A stretch of DNA of 56,706 nucleotides from an uncultured Bacteroidales bacterium. Lineage in GTDB: Bacteria; Bacteroidota; Bacteroidia; Bacteroidales; UBA932. Shown here piece after piece: positions 1 to 9,600 of the stretch (the first letter of the stretch is position 1; every line of letters starts with the position of its first letter). Below the pieces are notes generated by a model. That model was not told the origin of the DNA and ran no database searches. It worked only from the letters and a program-made list of their open reading frames with translations. Where the stretch lies: NCBI GenBank assembly GCA_946403855.1, contig CAMJBH010000002.1, positions 91,063-147,768 on the forward strand, read 5' to 3'. The position numbers were made by a program, and so were the translations under genes.

Positions 1-19
1 TCTGTTAAGTATTAAAACC

Positions 20-1036
20 ATGACAACCATTCACTTGAAGGGAATCAACGGCTTAAGGGCTTTAGTTGCACTCGTGATATTATGGGGGCATATTCCGCAG
101 GATGCTTTTGCAAAATGGAGTGAAGTCGAGAGTCTTCCATTGCCAATATGCTGCGCATATGTTTTCTTTGTTATTAGTGGCTTTTTATCCGGCTTCCGCC
201 ATTCGTCGATAGAATCTTTTGCATGTTACTACAAAAGTAAAGTTAAGCGTATTTTTCCGCTATACTATTCATATCTTTTAATTGCAGTATTTGTATATTG
301 CTTATTTGGATGGTCAGATGAGGTAATTGACAACCGTTTATTCTATTACTTATTTCTTGTGCCTAATATTCCTTTCTGTAGCGCTTCGGGATTGGTACCA
401 GTCGTTCATCTTTGGTTTATAGGTTCTTTACTCCTCTTCTATCTTATCTTTCCGATAATTGTCAAATTAGGAAAAGGTAGGATGCTAAAACTATCTGCCA
501 TTATTTGTATCTTTTGGGCTCTCTCTAAATGGGCTATTTATCTTTTCGTAGGTAAAGACACATTCTTATATCGTTATTGGGGTATCACCGGTTTTGATTG
601 TGCCTTTGCTGGTGTGTTTTTTGGTGTTCTATTTCGAGAAAAGAGTGTTCAGGTATATTCATTTCTTGATTCTACGTTTTACAAAGGGATTGCTATACTA
701 GCTTGGGTTCTATTTCTTTCTTCCGGACTCTATGGTAGTTTCCTTCCAGCCCCAGTTCGGGTTGAATACATTGTATTGTTGTCTATCTGCTTAATATTCG
801 ACCAACTCTCTAATAAACCTGTGTTGAATCTAGAGAATAAAACTTGCAACTGGTTAGGGAAGATTTCATATGAAATATATGTTACCCAGATACTAATCAT
901 TGTCTTATTATCATCTCTTTATGTCAAGTTTAATTTATCCTTCCCAGATTACCTTGTATATTTATGTGTAACGGGAGTGGTCATCTTTGTATCTTGGTTG
1001 TTTAACAGAGGACTATCTTTCTTCAGTAATAAATAA
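20..1036 (+). CDS. Acyltransferase family 3 membrane protein
   Basis: This is a polytopic inner-membrane O-acyltransferase of the OafA/WecH type (338 aa), a family that acetylates sugars of surface polysaccharides or similar acceptors. The N-terminal signature GINGLRALVALVILWGH and the FFVISGFL segment near residue 50 are the family hallmarks. About ten hydrophobic helices run to the C-terminus. The ATG at 20 is the first one available, and the upstream region is outside the window. The gene is strikingly AT-rich compared with the GC-rich locus that follows, which suggests it belongs to a separate, perhaps transferred, polysaccharide locus. The acceptor cannot be inferred. Confidence 0.85.
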   Translation: MTTIHLKGINGLRALVALVILWGHIPQDAFAKWSEVESLPLPICCAYVFFVISGFLSGFRHSSIESFACYYKSKVKRIFPLYYSYLLIAVFVYCLFGWSDEVIDNRLFYYLFLVPNIPFCSASGLVPVVHLWFIGSLLLFYLIFPIIVKLGKGRMLKLSAIICIFWALSKWAIYLFVGKDTFLYRYWGITGFDCAFAGVFFGVLFREKSVQVYSFLDSTFYKGIAILAWVLFLSSGLYGSFLPAPVRVEYIVLLSICLIFDQLSNKPVLNLENKTCNWLGKISYEIYVTQILIIVLLSSLYVKFNLSFPDYLVYLCVTGVVIFVSWLFNRGLSFFSNK

Positions 1037-1063
1037 CACCTTTAGCACAAAATAATATAATGG

Positions 1064-1090
1064 AACGCTCTCCTGCCACGGGGAAGCGTT
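1064..1090 (+). terminator. Possible terminator after the acyltransferase
   Basis: An inverted repeat AACGCT...AGCGTT (1064-1069 / 1085-1090), with further C/G pairing possible inside the loop, is followed by a short T-containing stretch. It lies 28 nt after the stop codon. It is weak by itself. Confidence 0.35.
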
Positions 1091-1116
1091 TTCAATGTTA
1101 AATGACACATTTGGGG

Positions 1117-1228
1117 GCGGTGGCGGGCATCTTGCTGAGTGTCAAGCACTTCCGGAATCTGCCTGCACGAAAAATGATGCAGGCAAAAGTAGCAAGGCGC
1201 TGTGGGCCAGTTAGTTAGCCGCCACCGC
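1117..1228. other. Structured intergenic segment with nested inverted repeats
   Basis: The ~197-nt gap between the acyltransferase and the minus-strand STAS gene holds an outer 10-bp inverted repeat, GCGGTGGCGG (1117-1126) with CCGCCACCGC (1219-1228). Inside it is a perfect 7-bp hairpin, GCCTGCA/TGCAGGC (1161-1167 / 1178-1184, 10-nt loop). It could be the end-of-operon terminator for the STAS gene or a small RNA. No promoter was identified. Confidence 0.35.
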
Positions 1229-1233
1229 GAAAT

Positions 1234-1536
1234 CTATTCGAATTTAAATATGTCGATGAAGCCGGTGAGCTTGAAGACGTTCTTGATGTCGTCGTTGACA
1301 TTTCGCAGAACCACGCTGCTGCCTGCCGCCTTGGCGCCTTTGAGTATGCCCAGCAGTATGCGCAGGCCGCTGGAAGCGATGTATTCCAGGTTTTTACATT
1401 CTATGACGACATCTTTCCCATCCGAATTGTAGAGAGGCTTAAGTATGGATTCGGCCTCCACGGCAGCTGCGGTGTCCATTTCTCCTTCCAGTGTAACGGC
1501 GAACCTGCCGTCCTGTTCTTCAACTTTAGTGATCAT
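1234..1536 (-). CDS. STAS-domain anti-sigma factor antagonist
   Basis: This 100-aa single-domain protein is of the SpoIIAA/RsbV type. Such proteins bind an anti-sigma kinase when unphosphorylated and so release its partner. The hallmark segment YIASSGLRILLG (residues 52-63) contains the serine pair 55/56 that aligns with the phosphorylated serine of the family. The N-terminal strand pattern (VTLEGEMDTAAA) is also typical. It is the last gene of the NRPS operon, starting 4 nt after the stop of the phosphatase/kinase gene. That gene carries both the activity that would dephosphorylate it and an RsbW-like ATPase domain that could phosphorylate it. The downstream target is not in the window. Confidence 0.9.
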   Translation of the reverse strand: MITKVEEQDGRFAVTLEGEMDTAAAVEAESILKPLYNSDGKDVVIECKNLEYIASSGLRILLGILKGAKAAGSSVVLRNVNDDIKNVFKLTGFIDIFKFE

Positions 1537-1540
1537 AGTA

Positions 1541-3634
1541 TTATATCTTTTTAGTCATTGTCAGTATATTCCTTCCGGCCATGCGCTGGTAGTGCAAGGA
1601 GTCGGTCAGCCTGCGTACAAGATGGATGCCAAGCCCGCCGATGGGGCGGCTTTCGACATCGAGCGTAGTGTCCACTTCCATGACGGAAGTGGGATTGAAA
1701 GGTATGCCGCAGTCGATTACTGTGAAGCGGAGCTCCTGCCGGTTGCTGTCTGCCAGCACGGTCACAGTCCCTTTATCTCCGTCCTGGAAGGCATATTTCA
1801 TCACGTTCACGACTGCTTCCTCCAGAGCCAGACGGATATTTGCGGCGGCTGACCTTTCTATGGGAATGCTGCCGCAAAAGCCTTTGACAAAGGCGCTTAG
1901 CTTGCTAATGTCCGCAATGTCATTCTCCAGCGTTATGCTCTCCCGGACCAAGTTCTCGGGAGCGTAGCGAATGACCAGCATAGTGAGGTCGTCGCTCTGC
2001 GGAGCGCTTCCGGCAAAGCTGTGGGCGGCCTCGCTCATGGAGGACACCAGGTCCACCGGAGTAACGACGCCACTGGTCATGTTTTCTTCCAGAAGCTGCT
2101 GCACACCGGCCAGGCCGAACTGCCGGCGCTCGATGTTTTTGGCCTCGGTCAAGCCGTCTGTATATAGCACAAGCGTGGTTCCCGGAGCGAGAGTGCAGTT
2201 CTGCTCAATGAAGTTCGTGTCGGGGAAAACCCCCAGCGGCAGATTGGCCTTCGTGTCCAGCTGCGTCACGGTTCCGCACATGACAAAAGGCTTATCGTGG
2301 CCGGCGTTGCTGAAAATCAGCTCTCCTGAGTAGAGGTCCAGACAACCCACAAAGAAGGTTATGAACATGTTGCTGTCGTTGCTCCGGCAAAGCTCCTGGT
2401 TCATCACGTGCAAGATGCGGGAAGGGCTGTTCTCGTTCCCGGCGGTCATGCGGAAAATGGAGTGGACAACGGACATGAGTATGGCCGATGGGACGCCCTT
2501 GCCGCTCACGTCGCCGATGCAGAAAAACAGCTTGCCGTCCCGGTTGAAGAAGTCAAAGATGTCGCCGCCCACCTCGCGGGCCGGTTCCAGGGAACCATAG
2601 ACGAATGGCGGGAATGTCTTGGGCAGCATTTCATGCTGTATCCTGCTTGCCACGGCAAGTTCTCCTCCCAGACGCGCCTGCTCCTGAGAGGCTTCCCGCA
2701 GTTTCTTGTCGTTGTGGGCGTAGCGGTTTATCATGAATGCCAGAATGGCCAGAGCCAGCAGGATGAAGAGCATCTGCTGCCGGCGCATCCTGTGCATACG
2801 TTCAAAAACCTCGTCCGTGCGGTGCACCTGAACCACCTGCCAGTAGGGCGCTCTGTCCATGGCGCCTTTCATCAGGGCATATTCAGGGTGGGCGGACGCC
2901 GGAACCTTTCCGCTCAGGATTTCCATCACGGTGTGCACAACCTCCGGAGATATCCGCTTGGAAGAAGGACCGGCCACAAGCTTGCCGCTCTGGGTGAGCA
3001 GAAGGCGGAACGAGGACGGGTAGTGGTGGCGGGCATTGAGCGTGTCGCCCAGCCAGCTCAGGTCCAGGTCGAGACCGCACACGGCTGCGAGGCGGCCTTT
3101 CCTGTCCATAAGGGGGTAAGAATATGTGGCAAACTTCAGAGAGTCAGGGCCGAAGACGTAGGGGTCGGACCAGACGGGAGCCTTGACTGTGGCCGCGCGC
3201 CGGAACGTTTCGTTTTGCGTATAATCGTGGCCGTTCTCGGCAAGTTGCCGCATCACGAAGCCGCCGTTCTCTTTGGAAACATAGGGCTCGTACAGACGGC
3301 CTTTGGACGGGTAGTAGCCGGGGACGAAGGCCATACAGCCGCCGATCACGTGCGGATTGTCATCGATTACGTGCTTTATGGCGGAATACACGGAATCCGG
3401 ATGTGCCAGGCTGCGGCGTAGCTCCAGCACATTCTCGTTCATGGTAGTTTCCGTGATCTCGAGGTTGTGCACGATATCATCGGCTAAAGCGGTAAGGATG
3501 ATCTGGCTCCGGTCATTCATTTCCTGCCGCATAATCTTTTGTACGCGCTCGTATTGTATGATGGAGATGATTTCCACCAGAACGGCAGCCATCACCACAA
3601 TACCTACACGGAACAGCCAGCTTTTGTTTTTCAT
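1541..3634 (-). CDS. Cache-sensor SpoIIE phosphatase with C-terminal RsbW-like kinase domain
   Basis: This membrane protein (697 aa) is a partner-switching sensor. The order is TM1 (about 5-25), a periplasmic Cache-like domain (about 30-290), TM2 (about 305-325), a short coiled coil, and a PP2C/SpoIIE phosphatase. The phosphatase motifs are GGDIFDFF, IGDVSGKGVP, YTDGLTEA and SDDLTMLVI. The C-terminal HATPase_c_2 domain has an N-box LALEEAVVNVMKYAF, a G1-like DCGIPFNP and a G2-like IGGLGIHLVRRL. Phosphatase and kinase activities are thus fused in one chain. I place the start at 3634 (MKNKSW), because a longer reading would run into the NRPS gene, whose stop codon (3636-3638) ends 1 nt upstream. 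It sits between the NRPS and STAS genes in one operon. Confidence 0.88.
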   Translation of the reverse strand: MKNKSWLFRVGIVVMAAVLVEIISIIQYERVQKIMRQEMNDRSQIILTALADDIVHNLEITETTMNENVLELRRSLAHPDSVYSAIKHVIDDNPHVIGGCMAFVPGYYPSKGRLYEPYVSKENGGFVMRQLAENGHDYTQNETFRRAATVKAPVWSDPYVFGPDSLKFATYSYPLMDRKGRLAAVCGLDLDLSWLGDTLNARHHYPSSFRLLLTQSGKLVAGPSSKRISPEVVHTVMEILSGKVPASAHPEYALMKGAMDRAPYWQVVQVHRTDEVFERMHRMRRQQMLFILLALAILAFMINRYAHNDKKLREASQEQARLGGELAVASRIQHEMLPKTFPPFVYGSLEPAREVGGDIFDFFNRDGKLFFCIGDVSGKGVPSAILMSVVHSIFRMTAGNENSPSRILHVMNQELCRSNDSNMFITFFVGCLDLYSGELIFSNAGHDKPFVMCGTVTQLDTKANLPLGVFPDTNFIEQNCTLAPGTTLVLYTDGLTEAKNIERRQFGLAGVQQLLEENMTSGVVTPVDLVSSMSEAAHSFAGSAPQSDDLTMLVIRYAPENLVRESITLENDIADISKLSAFVKGFCGSIPIERSAAANIRLALEEAVVNVMKYAFQDGDKGTVTVLADSNRQELRFTVIDCGIPFNPTSVMEVDTTLDVESRPIGGLGIHLVRRLTDSLHYQRMAGRNILTMTKKI

Positions 3635-3635
3635 G

Positions 3636-6600
3636 CTACTCGAAGAATCCAAAGGCGGCAATCTGCCGGAGCATCTGTACAATGTAATCGGACGAAGTGT
3701 CGCTCCAGTGGAAGCCCAGCCGGTGCAGGACGGCGCAAGTGAAGCGGTTGTCGCGTTCTATGGTCTCGGCCTTCTGCCCGTGCGAGAGGTCCTGATAGGC
3801 CAGCACGGCCGACAGCAGGCCGGCTTTGCGGGGATCCTGGCTGGCAATGGCGATGGCCTGCCGGAACTCTTCCTCTTCCACGAAACGCATGTTGCAGCCC
3901 ACTTTTTCCATCAGCCGCAGCACGTCTCCCAGCAGCTCAGTATGGTTGTTGAAAGGCTGGAATACGGTGCATTCCTTGGGAGTCAAGGCCAGCAGGACCA
4001 CGGCCTTTGCAGTTTCGTCGATGGGGGACATCTCGGTGGGCTCGTCGTAGCCTTCGTAAGGGCAGCAGCCCAGAGTGTAGAAGACTTTCAGACGGCCCAT
4101 GTAGCTGTTGCTGTTGAAGTTGGCCTGGAATTCTCCGTCGGAGCTGCGGGGGGCAAGATTACCCACGCGCATGATCTTGGCGCTGAGCCCGTGGTGAGCC
4201 ACGGCTTCAAGTATGAAGCGCTCGGCCAGGAACTTGGAGTGCATGTACCTGTTGTCCAGGAACTGGCCGAACCAGAGCTTGCGCTCGTCAAGCATGGGTG
4301 CCTGGCTGCCGTCTCCGCGGTCGACCCAGATTTCTCCTATCGAAGTAGTGGAGATATGCACCAGGCGGGCACCTGTGTGCAGACAGTATTCCACGCACCT
4401 GCGGGCACCTCCCACATTCACATCTTCGATGTCCGTGCCCTTGGAGAAGTGCTTCACGTTGGCGGCGCTGTTAAAGACCGTGTCTATGTGGCGGCCGGGG
4501 TCGAACTTCGAAGTGACGTCTCCGCACACCACGAAGATACGGGTGCCGAAGAGCTGGGCGAAGGACTTTTCGAAATAGTAGAACAGCAGGTTCTTGAGCC
4601 TGTGCTCCGCCGATTCCCTGTCTTTCCCGCGCACGAGGCAGGTGATGGTGGCGGCATCGGAATCGATGAGCTCCCGCAGCAGATGTATGCCCAGGAAACC
4701 GGTGGCGCCGGTAAGCAGCACGTCTCCAAGCTGCTGGCGCTCTCCCTTCAGGAACATTCCCACGTTATTGTGCTGCAGTATGGCGTCGATGCCTCTGTAG
4801 TCGAAGCTCTCGATCTCCGTATCTTTTTCTTCGACCTTGGCTTTGATTCCACCGCCTAAGAATTGTGCGAGCAGACGGGGCGTGGGGTGGTCGAATACAT
4901 CGCCGTAGGCCACATGCTTGCCGGCTTTGTCGGCCTCGATGACTATTTTGGTCACCATGAGCGAAGTGCCTCCCATTTCGAAGAAGTTGTCGGTGGCGCC
5001 GACCTTGTCTGTGGACAGCACAAGGGCGAAGACGTCGCAGAAGAATTTCTCCAGCTCTCCCTCCGGAGCCACGTAGTCACGGTTTTCGGCCTGGATTTGC
5101 GGGGCGGGAAGGGCCCTGCGGTTCACTTTCTGGTTCTGGTTCAGCGGAATGGCATCCAGCTGCATGGTGGCGGCGGGAACCATGTAAGAAGGTTTACGCT
5201 GCTTGATGAACGCATTCAGGGCCTGGATGTCCACCTTGCTGTCGCTCACTATGTAAGCGGCTATGTACTTGCCGCCGTTGGGATAATCGAAGGCCTGCAC
5301 TGTGGCGTCCTTAATGCCCTCGAACTCGCGTATCACGGCCTCCACTTCCTTGAGCTCGATGCGGAAGCCGCGAATCTTCACCTGTCCGTCGCTGCGCCCT
5401 ACGAACTGCACGTTGCCGTCTTCCAGATAGCGCACCACGTCTCCTGTGCGGTAGCAGCGCATGCCCTCCCACTGAATATAGGTCTGCTCGGTCTTTTCGG
5501 GCAGGTTGAGGTAGCCGCGGCTTACCTGCGGGCCTTCGACCAGCATCTCGCCCACGGCGCCTAACGGCAGGCGGTTCATGTCGCTGTCAACCACGAACAG
5601 CTTGAGGTTGTCCAGCGGCTTGCCTATGGGGGCGTTTTGCTGGAACTCGGACAAAGGATATGTGGTGGTGAAGATGGTACACTCCGTGGGACCGTAGCCG
5701 TTGTGCATGCGGTAGGATTTGGGAGGAACCAGCGGCAGTATTTTCTCTCCGCCCACGCTGAGGTGCCGCAGGGACTTATTGTCGCAATTGATGGCGAACT
5801 GGCAGCCCACCTGGGTGGTCATGAAGGAGTGGGTGACGCCTTCTTGCTCGAAGTACCTGTTCAAATCCGGTAGGTTGAGGCGGATGTCATCGCCCACGAT
5901 GACTACGGCGGCGCCTGTGGTGAGCGCGGGATACATGTCCATCATGCAGGCATCGAAGCCGTAGGATGCGTATGCCGCCACTTTGTCGCCCGGCGTGAGA
6001 TCGTAGTAACGCTTGTACCAGTGGCAGAAGGCCACCAGATTGCGGTGCTCCAGCTGGCAGCCTTTGGGCTTGCCGGTACTGCCCGATGTGTACAGGAGGA
6101 TGAACAGGTCTTCCGGCTTCACCTCCACCGGTTCCGGAGTTCCGGAAATGCTTTCCAGTTCTTTGGTCAGCACCACGGGACCTTTGTATTCAGCAACCTT
6201 CTCCAGAAGGTCTTCCTGAGCAATGAGCAGTTGCGCCGAAGCGTCCTCCATCATGAAGTTGAGACGTTCGGACGGGTAGGACGGATCCAGCGGCTGATAG
6301 GCGCAACCCGCCTTGAGCACGCCCAGGGAGGCGATTACCATCCATTCGCTGCGTCCTATGAGTATGGACACCACGCTTTCCTTGACGCCTTTCACCTTGC
6401 TCTGGACAAGTGCGGCGATGGCGTCGGTGCGGCTGTCCAATTCTTTATAGCTGAGCCTCACGTCGTGGTAAACTACTGCCAGTTTGTCCGGCGTTGCGGC
6501 GGCTTGTGCCTTGAAGAGGGATACGATGGTCTGGGAATCATCGTAGCTGACGGCAGTGTTGTTGAAAGAATCCAGAAGGACTGTTCCGTCCTTGTCCAGC

Positions 6601-9600
6601 AGGGATACGCTCTTCAGGCCGGCCTCCGGCTTGGCTGCAAATGCGCTGACGGCGTTGCACACGCTTGAGGCGAGGCTCTGCATGAGGGCCTGGGAGTACA
6701 GGCCGTTGTGGTATTCGATGGCCACGGACGGAACGCCCTGCACTTCGGTGATGTAGAAGGCGATCTTGAACTTGGGGACGTTCAGCTCCATGGTTGAGTC
6801 GGCCAAAACCTGCTTGCCGCCTGCGCGGTAGTCGCTCAGGACGCCAATCTGGTAGGCGAACATGATGTCGGCCTTGATGCCGTAGTCTGCGGCGATGCGG
6901 GCGAAAGGATAATTCTCATGCGCGATGGTCTGCTCGAAAGTTTGAGCAGTCTGGAGAATAAACTCCTTCACGTTCTGGGCGCCGATCTTCGATGAAAGCG
7001 CCAGGGTGTTCACGAACATGCCCATGGTCCCGGCCACTTTGAGGTTGCTGCGTCCGTTGGAGATTGTGGTGATGCACACGTCGTCGCTGCCGCTGAAGCG
7101 GGAGAGACTGTAGAACACGGCACTCAGCAGTATGGCAGAAGGATTCACGCCCAGAGTCTTGGACAGGGCCAGGGCATCTTCCCATTTGATGGGGGAGAAC
7201 ACGCGGCCGCTTTCGCCCTGAGGCCTGGGATTTACCAGGTCAGGCGCTATTTCCGTAATGTTTTCGACTCCTCCCAGGCGCTCCTTGAAAAATTCGCCAG
7301 CCTGAGCGAAAGCTTCCCCTGATTCGGCGGCCTTCTGCTCCGTCACGAACTGTGCGTAGGAGCACATTTCGGCTTCGATCTGCCCTCCGTCCAGCAGAGT
7401 GCATATTTCGTGGATGAGCACGTCATAGGAGTAACCGTCGCACACCAGATGGTGTATGTCGCAGTACAGATATACGGCTTTTTCTGTCTTGACTATTTCG
7501 AAGCGGCATAGACGGTCCTTGGACAGGTTGAAAGGCTTCACAAAGTCCTTGCGGAATGCGGCAATGTCTTCCTCGCTCATTTCTTTCACAGGCACCTCGA
7601 GGGAGCTGTCTCCCGCCACCTGCACGACTCCGTTCTCGTCACTGTTGAACTGCACGAAGAGTTCCGGGTGGTTGGCGGCGGCTTTGCGAACGGCCTCGTC
7701 CAAGGCGGCGACATCAGTGTCTGCAGGGAACTGCAGGCACATAGGGATGTTGTACAGTGTGGAAGTCGGGTTCTTCATGCATTCGAAGTACACGCCAGCC
7801 TGGGAATAGGACAGAGGCACCTCAGAAGGCAGTTCCGCCTCAGGAACGGGGGCTCCTGCAGCTGCCTCCTTGGGCTGCAGAAGACAAGCAAGTATTTCGT
7901 TCTCGATGCTCTGGATGCTTGCTCCCTTGGTGAGAAGCTGCGAGTCCAGCTGCACGCCGAAGCGTTTGAATATCTGCGTGGCCAGCTTTATGGCCAGGAT
8001 GGAAGTGAGGCCTGCCATGCGCAGGTCGGTGGTGAGGCCGAATGCATCGGTGTTCACAACGGCAGCTACCATTTCCTTGAGCTGCTGTTCCAGCACGTTG
8101 AGCGGGGCCGCCGACTCTTCTTCCTCCGCGCCCGCGCCGATGACGGGCTCGGGAAGGGCGCGTTTGTTCACTTTCTGGTTCTGGTTCAGCGGTATGGCGT
8201 CAAGCTGCATGGTGGCCGCGGGAACCATGTACGGCGGCTTTTGCTCCAGGATAAAGTTGTTCAGGGCGTGGACATCCACCTTGTCGTCGGACACAACGTA
8301 GGCCGCGATGTATTTGCCTCCGCCGGGATAGTCAAATGCCTGTACTGTAGCGTCTTTTATGCCATGGAACTGACGTATCACGGCCTCTACTTCCTTAAGC
8401 TCGATGCGGAAGCCGCGAATCTTCACCTGACCGTCTTTCCTGCCCACGAACTCGATGTCTCCGTTCTGGCGGTAACGCACTATGTCTCCGGAGCGATAGG
8501 CCCGCAAACCGTTCCATTCCACAAAGACGGAAGCCGTCTTCTCGGGGAGGTTCAGATAGCCCATGCCTACCTGGGGACCTGTGATGAGCAGTTCTCCGGC
8601 GCAGCCCCAGGGCACCTGTTTCCCGAAGCGGTTCACGATGTAGAGCGGGGACTCGTCATTGGGCTTGCCGATGGGAATATTGGGCTCGTTCTTGTCCACA
8701 AAGTGGCTGCACACATACACGGTGGTCTCCGTGGGCCCGTAACAATTGTCCAGAGTGTAGGACGGCGGATCCATGCTCATCATCTTCTCGCCGCCTGTCC
8801 CAAGCCATTGCAGGCCGGGGATATCCGGATAATTCAGCACCATCTGCGTGGCCATCTGGGTGGTCATGAAGCAGTGGGTGATTTTCTCTTTCTGGAGATA
8901 TTGGTTGATGCCCTCCAGGTCGAAACGAATATCGTCTTGGATGATATGGATTTGGGCTCCGGCCCAGACGCAGCTCCAAAGGTCCATCTGGAAGGCGTCG
9001 AAACCGTAACCGGCATAGGTAGCATAGCGCGAGTCGGCGGTGAGGCCTATCTTGCGGCTGTGGAAACGGGTGAAAGTGACGAAGTTCTTTTCGCTGAGCA
9101 TCACGCCCTTGGGGGTGCCTGTGGTTCCGCTGGTGTAGAGCAGTACCAGTATGCCGGGGGTGTGGCACCCTGCTGCGTCCTGTTTCATGAAGGAGAGCCG
9201 GTCTTCGGGGTAGCTGGCATCCAGCGGCAGGGAAGTGAGGCCGGCCTTGGCAATGGCCAGGGGGGCCAGCACCATCTTTTCGTCACGTGGGACGGAGAAA
9301 CCCACTACCTGGTCGCCGCAGCGGACGGTATAGGAAGGGTCGATGGTATCTGTGAGACGGTCCACTTCGGCAAAGCTGAGGCGCTTGTCCCCGGCCACCA
9401 CGAAAATATCGTCCGGACGCTTGGCAACGTGCTCTTTGAAGCGTCCGATAAGGGTCTGGGGGTCTTCGGCTTTGGGCTCCGGATTCAGGCTGTTCAGCCA
9501 TTTCACCTGTTCCGGCAGGGCATATTCCAATTCGCTCACGGTGCCGGCCGTGACCATAGACCGCAGTATGGCGCTGTAGCAGGCGGCGAGCTCCGTCATG

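Noticed and set aside
3635..3682. 16-residue N-terminal extension of the operon phosphatase
   Set aside because: It lies inside the NRPS coding sequence. The ATG 1 nt after the NRPS stop gives a normal membrane-anchor start.
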